From positions 1-36,450 of the forward strand of contig JAOATF010000176.1 of NCBI GenBank assembly GCA_030158285.1: a DNA stretch of 36,450 nucleotides, written 5' to 3'. Source of the stretch: Hyphomonadaceae bacterium. GTDB lineage: Bacteria; Pseudomonadota; Alphaproteobacteria; Caulobacterales; Hyphomonadaceae. Of this stretch, positions 25,555-34,656 are shown piece after piece; the stretch's first letter is position 1, and each line of letters begins with the position of its first letter. Under the pieces are notes generated by a model. The model was not told the origin of the DNA, searched no databases, and saw only the letters and a program-made list of their open reading frames with translations. A program made the position numbers and the translations under genes.

Positions 25555-26540
25555 TTGCGCAGTTCCGGCCCGATCAGTTCGATGCGGTTGGTCCAGACAT
25601 AGCCGGCGAAACCGTCCGGCACCTGTTTCAGATCCTCGAGGCTGTCGATGCCGGTCGATCCGACATCCTTCATGTCGAGCGGGCCGAGCAGGATGACGGT
25701 CGAGCCAGCTTCCTCCATGCGCCGCGTGAACTTGTGCGGCCAGCCCCAGACGGCCCAGGCAAGGTTCGACGGCACGACGACGATAGTGTTGCGGCAGGCG
25801 TCCGGAACAATGCCGGTCCAGCCGGTGAGTTCGTAGTCGAGCACGCACTTCGTGAGCGACTTGTTGGTATAGCCCTTGAGGCCGTCGATCAGGTCGAGGC
25901 TCCTGTCGGTCGGCTCCGCGCCGCCATAGCTGCCCCAGATCGCATTGCGCCAGTCGGGATGGGCTTTCACAAGCTGCGCGAAGGCTTCACCTTCCTCGGC
26001 GCGGCGGCTCTTGAAGTTGATCAGGAAGCGCTTGTCGGGAAAACGCGCCAGAACCTCGTCCAGCGTCGGCATCAGGCCCACGCCTTTGCCACGCAGCGGA
26101 AAGGTCTTGCCGCCATCGGCGGTGTACCCATATCCGAGGTCGAGGCCTTTCAGGTAGGCGATGCCGAGCTCTTCGGTGACGCCCTTGCCTTCGGTGCGGC
26201 AATCGACGGTCCAGTCGTGCATCACGGCGAATGTCTTGTCCGGCGTCAGGTGGACATCGAGTTCCACCACGTCTGCGCCGGCGGCGAAGGCCGCTTCCAT
26301 CGACGGCAGGGTGTTCTCGATGAGGTCGTGGGTGGGCGGGTTGATGCGCTCGGCGGTGCAGGTGTCGTTCTCGACGCCAGCCTTCGGGAAGGTCTGGTGG
26401 ACGCCGCGATGCGCCAGCAGCTTGATCTTGCCATCGCCATGCGGGGCCTCGAACCAGGAGGCGTTGTAGAGAACGATGGCGACGAAAAAGACGACAAGCC
26501 CGCCGAGAACATAGAGCGCGATCCGGCCGATCTTCTTCAT
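25542..26540 (-). CDS. membrane-anchored glycerophosphodiester phosphodiesterase
   Basis: This encodes 332 aa. An N-terminal membrane helix (about 7-25) anchors the enzyme, with the catalytic domain probably periplasmic. GDPD signatures are complete: AHRG (43-46, catalytic H44-R45), EN (75-76) within DLIENTLPSMEAAFAAGADV, ELD (93-95, metal ligands), and MHD (107-109). The family hydrolyses glycerophosphodiesters to glycerol-3-phosphate and an alcohol. The insertion between AHRG and EN (about 30 residues, HQTFPKAGVENDTCTAERIN) is longer than usual. It is divergent from the multidomain lipoprotein gene at 26738, with a 197-base gap between them. Confidence 0.9.
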   Translation of the reverse strand: MKKIGRIALYVLGGLVVFFVAIVLYNASWFEAPHGDGKIKLLAHRGVHQTFPKAGVENDTCTAERINPPTHDLIENTLPSMEAAFAAGADVVELDVHLTPDKTFAVMHDWTVDCRTEGKGVTEELGIAYLKGLDLGYGYTADGGKTFPLRGKGVGLMPTLDEVLARFPDKRFLINFKSRRAEEGEAFAQLVKAHPDWRNAIWGSYGGAEPTDRSLDLIDGLKGYTNKSLTKCVLDYELTGWTGIVPDACRNTIVVVPSNLAWAVWGWPHKFTRRMEEAGSTVILLGPLDMKDVGSTGIDSLEDLKQVPDGFAGYVWTNRIELIGPELRKQGR

Positions 26541-26675
26541 TGTGACGCCCCGTGGTCTGCCCGGTGTTCTGCCCGGCTGTCCGCTTAGGAGGCGTTTGGG
26601 GCCGGTTGTGGGCGTCGGGAAGGGCTCGCGCCCTACACGTAAATTAATCCTGCATTCCGTAAGGGCATCCGATTG

Positions 26676-26688
26676 TTGACAGTGTCAA
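26676..26688 (+). promoter_or_regulatory. TTGACA-G-TGTCAA palindrome upstream of the multidomain lipoprotein gene
   Basis: This perfect 6-bp inverted repeat lies 50 bases before the ATG at 26738. Its left arm is also a consensus -35 hexamer, but no good -10 follows at 16-18 bases. A second, overlapping repeat GATTG (26671-26675) / CAATC (26686-26690) frames it. Probably an operator or operator-promoter overlap. Confidence 0.4.
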
Positions 26689-26737
26689 TCAAGGGTAGTT
26701 TCCGCGCCAAATCGGGGCTCCAGGGAGGATACTCCAT

Positions 26738-28750
26738 ATGCAAAACAAGAAAAAAATCGGGGCAGCAATGCTGCTCGCCAGCGTCTCCGCGCTGATCCTC
26801 GCTGCCTGCTCGAGCGAGCCGGCGGCCAAGCTCGTCGGCGCCAAGGTCGACGACTACATGCTGGTCGACCAGAACGGCCTCGGCCACATCCTGAAGTATG
26901 ACACGATGACGCCGGCGACGGTTCTCGTGTCCTACGTCAATGGCGATGAAGGCTCGCGCGCCGCCGCCAAGACGATCCAGGCGCTCGCCGAGAAGAACCC
27001 CAACGTGGTGTTCCACCTCATCAACTCCTCCGACACCGACACGCGCGATGCGATCACGGCAGAAGCCAAAGAGCAGGGCATCACCCTGCCGCTGCTCGAC
27101 GACGAGTTCCAGCTGATCGGCGACTCGCTCGGCTTCACCTATGCGGGCGAAGCGGTGATCATCGATCCGAAGAAGAATTTCGAGATCGTCTATCACGGCC
27201 CGGCCGACACGGTTGAAGCAGCTCTCGCGGACGTGGTGGGCGGCAAGGCGCTGGCCAAGGCTGAAGTGTCCGACGTGAAAGGCACGAAGCTCGTGTTCGC
27301 CGATCGCGCCAACAAGGCCGACTTCGCGAAAATCTCCTACACCAACGACGTCGTGCCGATCCTGATGGCCAAGTGCGTCGACTGCCACCAGCCGGGCGGT
27401 ATCGCCCCGTGGCAGATGACGAACTACCAGGTCGTGAAGCAGTTCTCGCCGATGATGCGTGAAGCGATCCGTCGCGACCGGATGCCTCCGTTCGACGCGG
27501 ACAGCCACTATCGCGCCTTCGCCAACAACGAGAACCTGACGGGCGCAGAGATCAAGACGCTGGTCCACTGGATCGAAGCGGGCAGCCCGAGCGACATCGC
27601 GGAAGGCGCCGAAGATCCGCTGGTGAAAGGCGTCTCGCAGCGCGCCGAGTGGCCGCTGGGCAAGCCGGATCTGATCATCGACATCCCGGCCTATGACGTG
27701 CCGGCGGCCGGCGTGGTCGATTACCAGATCCCGGCGGTGAAGAGCCCGCTGACGGAAGGCAAATGGCTGAAGGCCACGACGTTCAAGGCGGGCAACCGCG
27801 CGGGCGTGCACCACATCCTCGCAGGCTACCTGCCGAAGATGCCGAAGGACGGTCGCGGCTTCGACTGGAAGGTCTCGCTGGGCGGCTACGCTGTCGGCGC
27901 GGAATCGCAGATGGCGCCGGACAAGTGGGCGACGTGGGTGCCGGCTGGCGGCGCGCTGTCGTTCCAGATGCACTATACGCCGACGGGCACGGCCTTCACC
28001 GACAACTCGAAGATCGGCCTCTACTTCCAGGATGAAGCGCCTGACATGATGAAGCGTCAGATGATCATCGCTGACCCGTCGATCGAGATCGCGCCGAACC
28101 AGGCCCGCTGGCATGAGACGGCCTACATCCAGTTCCCGGCCGACGTGCAGCTCTACGCCACGCAGGTGCACGCGCACTATCGCGGCTATGCCTCGAAGCT
28201 CACGGCAATCTATCCGGACGGCAAGGAAGAGATCCTCCTCAACATGCCGCACTACGACTTCAACTGGCAGCGCGAGTACATCTTCAAAGACCTCATCGAC
28301 CTCCCCGCCGGCACGAAGCTCGTTGCCGACTACTGGTACGACAACTCGAAGAACAACAAGGCGCTGCTCGGCTCCAACACCAAGGACCGCACCAATGCGG
28401 ATTCCGAAGTGGTCTGGGGCGACCAGTCGTTCGAGGAAATGCTGTTCACGGCCGTCCAGTACCGCTGGAAGGACGAGACCGCAGCCAAGCCGCGTGAAGA
28501 CCTGCAAGCCATGCTCGAGCAGAGCATCGTGTTGACCATGGCGGACGATAACCGCGACGGGAAACTGCAGGAGTCGGAACTGCGCCTGAAGGGCAACCCG
28601 AAGGAAGGCGTTGCCGGCATGCATCAGGCGTTCAAGGCGAACTTCGCCATGATCGATGCTGACAAGGACGGCGGCCTGTCGATGGAAGAACTCGGCGCCG
28701 CCCTGAAGCAGATGGGCGAGTCGGGCGCGCTCGGCGGCGACCGCACCTGA
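26738..28750 (+). CDS. multidomain lipoprotein: thioredoxin-like, cytochrome c, PHM-like copper monooxygenase, EF-hands
   Basis: This encodes 670 aa with a strong Shine-Dalgarno (AGGGAGG, 26722-26728). A lipobox LAAC puts the lipid on Cys24. About 31-175 is a thioredoxin/peroxiredoxin-like domain that lacks its redox cysteine (YVNGDEGSR stands where Cys-Pro is expected). About 198-285 holds a c-type haem site C213-V-D-C216-H217 with nearby Met candidates M227 and M249. About 310-580 resembles the two-domain fold of copper type II, ascorbate-dependent monooxygenases (PHM): H358-H359 and H412 could form one copper site, H478, H480 and M568 the other. The C terminus has two canonical EF-hand loops (603-614 and 640-651). 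It is probably an exported electron-transfer oxidase; the substrate is unknown. Confidence 0.82.
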   Translation: MQNKKKIGAAMLLASVSALILAACSSEPAAKLVGAKVDDYMLVDQNGLGHILKYDTMTPATVLVSYVNGDEGSRAAAKTIQALAEKNPNVVFHLINSSDTDTRDAITAEAKEQGITLPLLDDEFQLIGDSLGFTYAGEAVIIDPKKNFEIVYHGPADTVEAALADVVGGKALAKAEVSDVKGTKLVFADRANKADFAKISYTNDVVPILMAKCVDCHQPGGIAPWQMTNYQVVKQFSPMMREAIRRDRMPPFDADSHYRAFANNENLTGAEIKTLVHWIEAGSPSDIAEGAEDPLVKGVSQRAEWPLGKPDLIIDIPAYDVPAAGVVDYQIPAVKSPLTEGKWLKATTFKAGNRAGVHHILAGYLPKMPKDGRGFDWKVSLGGYAVGAESQMAPDKWATWVPAGGALSFQMHYTPTGTAFTDNSKIGLYFQDEAPDMMKRQMIIADPSIEIAPNQARWHETAYIQFPADVQLYATQVHAHYRGYASKLTAIYPDGKEEILLNMPHYDFNWQREYIFKDLIDLPAGTKLVADYWYDNSKNNKALLGSNTKDRTNADSEVVWGDQSFEEMLFTAVQYRWKDETAAKPREDLQAMLEQSIVLTMADDNRDGKLQESELRLKGNPKEGVAGMHQAFKANFAMIDADKDGGLSMEELGAALKQMGESGALGGDRT

Positions 28751-28776
28751 TCGCTGCGACGGACTGAATGAGACGG

Positions 28777-28813
28777 CCGGCCGGATCCCCCAAGGGTCCG
28801 GCCGGTTTGTTTT
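28777..28813 (+). terminator. intrinsic terminator after the multidomain lipoprotein gene
   Basis: CCGGCCGGATCCC (28777-28789) pairs with GGGTCCGGCCGG (28794-28805) with one bulged base, followed by TTTGTTTT. This is a strong GC-rich stem with a U-tract, 26 bases after the stop codon. The convergent SGNH gene ends 11 bases beyond. Confidence 0.85.
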
Positions 28814-28823
28814 GGGATGAGGC

Positions 28824-29570
28824 TCAACCCTGGCGGTCGAGCAGGCGCAGGGCGTCTGCGAGGATAAGGTGGCCGTAGTCGTGCATCATGTGCCAGCGAT
28901 CGCGCGAGCAGAATTCTTCTGGCGTGACGCCGGCGGCAAGAAAGGCTTCAGGCGGGGGCAGGATCATGGCGCCGAGCCGATCTGCCTCGGCAGCGATCAC
29001 CCGGACCTGCTGGTCGAAATACCACGACATGAAGGCGTTGAGGTTTGGTCCGTACTGCTGGGGCAGGTCGCACTGCGTCGGCGCCACGTCGAGGTTGGGT
29101 CCGGGCACAGGCGTGGTGACGATCACCAGCGGGCCGGCGAACAGGCCGCGTATCAGCCGCAGGCTGTCCATCGTGGGCTGTGTGAGCAGGCGATGCGCGA
29201 TCATCAACGCGAAAACATCACCTGAGACGCTCTGGTGACCCTTGTAGGACTGCACTGCGAAACCCGCATGCAGGACGCTGTTGAACAGATGTTGGCGGAA
29301 TTGCAGGCGGTGGGCCGGCAGGCCCGCCGACACGAACAGGATGGCATCGTATGATGCCGGATCGACCTCCTCGCGAAGTTCGTCCTTGCCAAAGCCGGTG
29401 AGAGTCGTGCCGCTGATGGGGTACAGGCGGTTGTCACGCCGTTCCAGCCTGGGCGCGTTGCCGCCGGTCTGCACGAAGAAGTCGAAGTCATGCGGATAGC
29501 GGCCGGCATCGTGGGTCAGCGCCTGCTTCACCGCGCCGGCATGGGAATTGCCGATGACCGCGATTCTCAC
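28824..29570 (-). CDS. SGNH-hydrolase-like protein paired with GSCFA
   Basis: This encodes 248 aa. The N-terminal GNSH (7-10), in MRIAVIGNSHAGAVKQAL, resembles block I of SGNH hydrolases, with Ser9 as nucleophile candidate. FCSRDRWHMMHDYGHLILAD near the C terminus could supply the Asp-His pair (block V). No signal peptide is seen, so it is probably cytosolic. The start overlaps the end of the GSCFA gene (4 bases), so the two are co-translated. SGNH enzymes remove or transfer ester groups, often on sugars. Here the substrate is unknown and the family assignment rests on short motifs. Confidence 0.65.
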   Translation of the reverse strand: MRIAVIGNSHAGAVKQALTHDAGRYPHDFDFFVQTGGNAPRLERRDNRLYPISGTTLTGFGKDELREEVDPASYDAILFVSAGLPAHRLQFRQHLFNSVLHAGFAVQSYKGHQSVSGDVFALMIAHRLLTQPTMDSLRLIRGLFAGPLVIVTTPVPGPNLDVAPTQCDLPQQYGPNLNAFMSWYFDQQVRVIAAEADRLGAMILPPPEAFLAAGVTPEEFCSRDRWHMMHDYGHLILADALRLLDRQG

Positions 29571-30634
29571 GTGGCGGACCCGCGCGGCGCGAAGGCTGCG
29601 AGAATTTCGTCCTCGCAGGCAATATCGCGCTCATCGTCTTCGCGGGCCTGTGGTGTTGCGGGCGGCATGGCGCGTTGATCGGGCGCGCCGCCAAGGCCGG
29701 CGAAGAAGTGCTGCATCACGGTGGCAACGCCATCCGGCGTCACGGTGCGCAGGTTCGGATCGTAGAAGGCGCCACGTGAAGGATGCGCGGCGATGATCTC
29801 GAAGGACGGGAAATAGTCGATGGCAGGATTTCGGGTAGCCAGCGTTCCGGCAGCCGCGCGCAGGACGGATTTGGAGTAGGTGGTGGCGACAAGCACGTGC
29901 GCGTCGGTGGCGGTGGCGGTGAGCGGCACGGGCGAGACGGTGAGGATAAGCCGCACACCCGGATTGATCGCGCGGAGGTGGCTGAAGGCGTTCTCGATAT
30001 CGGCGACCACCTCGTCGTGCGAGAGATTGTGGAAGCGGTGCCGCGCAGCGTCGAACGTTCCCGCGAGCGTGCCGGGGCACATCGGATACCAGAGGCCGGT
30101 CTCGGCATCGCGCCAGCTTTCGGTGAGCCCGAGCGTGAAGATCATCACGTCGATCTTCGACAGCGCCTCGCGAATGCATTTCAACGTGTAGGCGCGCGCA
30201 TGCAGGCATTCGTGAGCCGATTCATAACCGCGCGGCTCGATCGCGGGTCTCAGCGGATCGAAGAAGCGGCCATCGCGTTCCCAGACCTCGTCCGACGGCG
30301 CCTGCAGGCCAAGCGCCATCTCGATCCACTGCCGCAGCAGGGCAGGCGTATAGATGTTCCCGGTGCGAAAGGAGAACACGCCATAACCGAACTGCCTTGC
30401 CTGTTCGGGCGTGAGCCAGACGGGCGCGGGTTCGCTGTCTGTCCAGCTGTACTTGGCGGCGACGAGATTGCGGCTGATGTGTTGCGCGAAGCACGAGCCG
30501 GCCGTTGCGAAGCGGTCTGTCGGCAAGAGTTCAATGCCGGGCCGCCACAGGCTTTCAAACTGGCCGGGCGCGCGGCCATCGACGGCCAGTTTCCAGAAAT
30601 TGCGCGGGGGCAGCTGGCTGTAAGGCGTCGTCAT
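29567..30634 (-). CDS. GSCFA-family protein
   Basis: This encodes 355 aa. The eponymous motif GSCFA lies at 46-50 within RFATAGSCFAQHISRNL, and later family blocks are visible: FSFRTGNIYTPALLRQWIEM, FTLGLTESWRDAETGLWYPM, RLILTVSPVPLTATATDAHV, YFPSFEIIAAHPSRGAFYD and NLRTVTPDGVATVM. The GSCFA domain is related to SGNH hydrolases, and its function is unestablished. No signal peptide is seen. The gene is the first of a two-gene unit with the SGNH-like gene. Related pairs are often found near polysaccharide genes, but none is visible here. Confidence 0.85.
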   Translation of the reverse strand: MTTPYSQLPPRNFWKLAVDGRAPGQFESLWRPGIELLPTDRFATAGSCFAQHISRNLVAAKYSWTDSEPAPVWLTPEQARQFGYGVFSFRTGNIYTPALLRQWIEMALGLQAPSDEVWERDGRFFDPLRPAIEPRGYESAHECLHARAYTLKCIREALSKIDVMIFTLGLTESWRDAETGLWYPMCPGTLAGTFDAARHRFHNLSHDEVVADIENAFSHLRAINPGVRLILTVSPVPLTATATDAHVLVATTYSKSVLRAAAGTLATRNPAIDYFPSFEIIAAHPSRGAFYDPNLRTVTPDGVATVMQHFFAGLGGAPDQRAMPPATPQAREDDERDIACEDEILAAFAPRGSAT

Positions 30635-30714
30635 CGGGATCCGTGCTGATGCGGGCTGGCGCGAAGCCTATTCGCAAAGCCCTGCAGCAACAACCTTGGC
30701 GGAACTTCGCTGTC

Positions 30715-31803
30715 CTACGCTGCCGTTGCATCAGGCTCCACGAAGCCGGGCCATTGGCGCATGTACTGCACGAAGGCGGGCGACAGGCCTTCGTCGGCGA
30801 GGTGTTGGGCGGTGACGGGGGTGGCGGGGGAGTCGTAGGTGGCGTCGGCCGCGACGCGGTTCGGGAAGTCGTGGCGCAGGATGGCGGCGCGGCCGATAAC
30901 GACGAAATCGCAGCCGGCGTCGAGCACGGCCTGCGCCTGCGGGCCGGTCATCACTTTTCCAGCCGCGCCGAGGCGGACCTTGCCGCGCGGCAGTTCGGTG
31001 AAGACGCTCATCAGCGTGCGGCCCTTGAACTCTTCTTCATTGGGCTCCTTGGCGACATCCCAGAGTGACATGTCGAGGAAGTCGATCTTCTGCTGGCGCA
31101 GGATTTCGGCGGTGACATCGCGGATCTCCGCGAGCTTGAGGCCGAAGCGTTCGGGCGACAGACGCAGGCCGAGCTGGAAGCCGGGTTTGGTCTGCGCGCG
31201 GATGCCGTCGATGATTTCGAAGATGAGGCGCGCGCGGTTCTCGAGCGAGCCGCCGTATTGATCGGTACGGAGGTTGATCTCGGCCGACAGGAATTGCGCG
31301 AGGATATAACCGTGGGCGCCGTGGATCTCGACGCCATCGAAGCCGGCTTTTTCGGCGCGGACGGCGGCGGCGATGTAGGCGTCGCGGAGGTCGTGGACTT
31401 CGATGAGCGAGAGACCGCGTGCGCCGGTCTTGGGATCATCGGACGGGCAGACAGGCGTGCCGACAAGCTCCTTGGGCGAGCGGTTGCCGGCGTGGTGGAT
31501 CTGCAGCGAGGAGACGGAGCCGTTGGCCTTCAGCGCGGCGGCGAGGCGTGTGAGGCCGGGCAGGTGCTTGTCATCGAACGCGCCGAGCTGTCCAGGGAAG
31601 CCCTGGCCGACCGCCTGCACGTGCGCGGCGCACGTCATGGTGAGACCGAAGCCGCCCTTGGCGCGCAGGGTGAGCCAGTTGAACTCGGCGTCCGACAGCA
31701 CGCCGTCCGGATGGCTTTGCGTGTTGGTCAGCGGGGCCAGCATGAACCGGTTCTTCCACGCCGGGCCATTGGCGAGGGGAAGGGAGGAGAAGAGAGAGGT
31801 CAT
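30715..31803 (-). CDS. NADH:flavin oxidoreductase, Old Yellow Enzyme family
   Basis: This encodes 362 aa, an FMN-dependent TIM barrel that reduces activated alkenes using NAD(P)H. FMN and active-site segments are visible: NRFMLAPLTNTQSHPDGVLS, LQIHHAGNRSP, the GVEIHGAHGYILAQFLSAEI segment with NLRTDQYGGSLENRARL, DFLDMSLWDVAKEPNEEEFK and DFVVIGRAAILRHDFPN. The length is typical. It begins at 31803 and its leader holds two palindromes (31822-31835, 31864-31878), so regulation by a dimeric repressor is likely. The substrate cannot be told from sequence. Confidence 0.93.
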   Translation of the reverse strand: MTSLFSSLPLANGPAWKNRFMLAPLTNTQSHPDGVLSDAEFNWLTLRAKGGFGLTMTCAAHVQAVGQGFPGQLGAFDDKHLPGLTRLAAALKANGSVSSLQIHHAGNRSPKELVGTPVCPSDDPKTGARGLSLIEVHDLRDAYIAAAVRAEKAGFDGVEIHGAHGYILAQFLSAEINLRTDQYGGSLENRARLIFEIIDGIRAQTKPGFQLGLRLSPERFGLKLAEIRDVTAEILRQQKIDFLDMSLWDVAKEPNEEEFKGRTLMSVFTELPRGKVRLGAAGKVMTGPQAQAVLDAGCDFVVIGRAAILRHDFPNRVAADATYDSPATPVTAQHLADEGLSPAFVQYMRQWPGFVEPDATAA

Positions 31804-31821
31804 GCGCCAGCCCGCTGAATG

Positions 31822-31835
31822 TGAGTGCCCACTCA
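31822..31835 (-). promoter_or_regulatory. palindrome TGAGTG-CC-CACTCA before the Old Yellow Enzyme gene
   Basis: Perfect 6-bp arms, 19-32 bases upstream of the start codon on the minus strand. The position fits an operator overlapping the transcription start. A -35-like TTGAAC lies on the minus strand at 31861-31856 with a 17-base spacer to TAACTG, which overlaps this palindrome. Confidence 0.5.
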
Positions 31836-31863
31836 GTTACGGGCGAGGCGCGCGCCGTTCAAG

Positions 31864-31878
31864 TTAGCCGGACTAACC
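31864..31878 (-). promoter_or_regulatory. second palindrome GTTAG-N5-CTAAC before the Old Yellow Enzyme gene
   Basis: Perfect 5-bp arms around CCGGA, 61-75 bases upstream of the start codon. This spacing and shape are typical of TetR-type or similar dimeric regulators. No regulator gene is adjacent. Confidence 0.4.
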
Positions 31879-31901
31879 TGTAGGACTGGATGTTGGGGTG
31901 C

Positions 31902-32210
31902 TTAGGCCGCCTCGGCGGGCGCCGCGCGAGGCGCAAACAGCATGTCGTACAGGTCGTTCCAGTGGGGATTGGCCTGTTCGATCAGCTGGCGTTTCCACAC
32001 CGGGCTGGCGCGGTCGAGCTGGAGTTCGCGGCGGAGGGTGGTGCGGAGGTCGGGGTGTTCCTCGAACCACACCAGAAGCGACGCGCCGTGGCTGCCGGGG
32101 ACCTGTCCAGCGCGGTGTTGCCAGACGCGGTGGACGAGGTTGCTGGTGACGCCGAGGTAGAGTGCGCCGTTGCGATGGGTCGCCAGCATGTAGAGGTAGT
32201 ACTTCTTCAT
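31902..32210 (-). CDS. GIY-YIG domain protein (UPF0213-like), probably SOS-regulated
   Basis: This encodes 102 aa, a small stand-alone GIY-YIG domain. MKKYYLYMLATHRNGALYLG followed by VTSNLVHRVWQHR carries the first tyrosine pair and the conserved arginine. RRELQLDRASPVWKRQLIEQ supplies the conserved glutamate region, and NPHWNDLYD closes the fold. Small proteins of this type are often called putative endonucleases, but activity is rarely proven. The start at 32210 has only a modest Shine-Dalgarno (GACGAG). A GTTC-N7-GTTC LexA-type box lies 23-37 bases upstream, over the probable -10 region, suggesting induction by DNA damage. Confidence 0.85.
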   Translation of the reverse strand: MKKYYLYMLATHRNGALYLGVTSNLVHRVWQHRAGQVPGSHGASLLVWFEEHPDLRTTLRRELQLDRASPVWKRQLIEQANPHWNDLYDMLFAPRAAPAEAA

Positions 32211-32232
32211 CTCGTCGCTCTCAATTTGTCAT

Positions 32233-32247
32233 GAACAAAAAGAGAAC
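32233..32247 (-). promoter_or_regulatory. LexA (SOS) box before the GIY-YIG gene
   Basis: Read on the minus strand the site is GTTCTCTTTTTGTTC, an exact match to the GTTC-N7-GTTC direct repeat bound by alphaproteobacterial LexA. A -35-like TTGACG lies on the minus strand at 32266-32261; a 17-base spacer puts the -10 inside the box, the expected geometry for repression. Confidence 0.7.
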
Positions 32248-32392
32248 ATCACGCTGCGGTCGTCAAGCCGGGCCCGCTCAATCACTTGTGAATTCAGGCG
32301 GTGGGGGCGGCTTGGGACAGACCTATCCACACACTCTCATTCGCCGCGACGAAATGGCCGGAATTCCAATGGAAAAAGCCATTTTACTTGAG

Positions 32393-32420
32393 TTGTCACA
32401 CGGCTCCACAGCGTGCTAGT
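32393..32420 (+). promoter_or_regulatory. candidate promoter of the atp operon
   Basis: TTGTCA (32393-32398), a 16-base spacer and GCTAGT (32415-32420), the latter resembling the GCTANAWC -10 pattern of Caulobacter housekeeping promoters. It lies about 120 bases before atpH. In the remaining 32248-32541 I see no gene, only a one-mismatch DnaA-like box (32323-32331), small palindromes and AT-rich patches. Confidence 0.4.
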
Positions 32421-32541
32421 CAGCCCGCGCGACGGACCACCCGGGCGCCACCCGTATTCACGTGGCTGATTTCACTTACTTTTTCGTCTCGAGCCGCTGC
32501 GGGGGATTCGAGGCCCATGTACTGGATCTGGGGCTAGCGAT

Positions 32542-33102
32542 TTGGCCGGTTCAACGACCACTTCTGTAAGCGAAGCTGCTCAGCGCTATGCCGCTGCCGT
32601 CTTCGACTTGGCGATCACCTCTGGCGAGGTGGACGCGGTTGATACGGGGCTCACCGCCCTGGGCAAGCTGATCGAGGGCGATGCCGCTCTCTCGCGCGTG
32701 CTCAAGTCGCCGCTTCACAAGGCTGAAGAGAAGGCCGCCGTGCTGGCCGCCATCGGCGACAAGCTGGGCCTGCCGGCGCTCGCCAAGAAATTCGTCGGCG
32801 TCGTCGCCGTGAACCGCCGCGCAGGCGAACTGCCTGCGATCGCGAAGTCGTTCGCTGACAAGGCTGCCAAGCATCGTGGCGCCAGCCGTGTTACTGCTCG
32901 TGTTGCCAAACCGATTTCGAAAGATCAGACGCTCGATCTGGAAAGCGCCGTCTCCAAGGCGCTTGGCCGGACCGTGACCGTCGATGTCGAGGTTGACCCC
33001 GCCCTGATCGGCGGCCTGCAGCTCAAGATGGGCTCGCGTCTGGTCGACGCCTCGATCCGCACAAAATTGAACAACCTGACGAACCTCATGAAGGGCGCCT
33101 GA
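32542..33102 (+). CDS. atpH: ATP synthase F1 subunit delta
   Basis: This 186-aa subunit connects the F1 head to the peripheral stalk. The N-terminal helical domain (EAAQRYAAAVFDLAITSGEV) and the C-terminal part (GASRVTARVAKPISKDQTLD, DVEVDPALIGGLQLKMGSRL) are standard. The start is TTG at 32542, giving MAGSTTTSV. No in-frame ATG or GTG fits upstream, and the Shine-Dalgarno is poor (GGGG at 32530-32533). It is first in the order H-A-(x)-G-D, the F1-only arrangement of alphaproteobacteria. Only 3 bases separate it from atpA. Confidence 0.95.
   Translation: MAGSTTTSVSEAAQRYAAAVFDLAITSGEVDAVDTGLTALGKLIEGDAALSRVLKSPLHKAEEKAAVLAAIGDKLGLPALAKKFVGVVAVNRRAGELPAIAKSFADKAAKHRGASRVTARVAKPISKDQTLDLESAVSKALGRTVTVDVEVDPALIGGLQLKMGSRLVDASIRTKLNNLTNLMKGA

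Positions 33103-34655
<1,553 letters not shown>

Positions 34656-34656
<1 letters not shown>

Noticed and set aside
26633-28624. Long minus-strand open frame (663 codons) opposite the multidomain lipoprotein
   Set aside because: Same shadow effect; the plus-strand gene has a lipobox, metal motifs and a strong Shine-Dalgarno.
32323-32331. CTATCCACA as a DnaA box before atpH
   Set aside because: One mismatch to consensus and no supporting sites nearby; likely chance.
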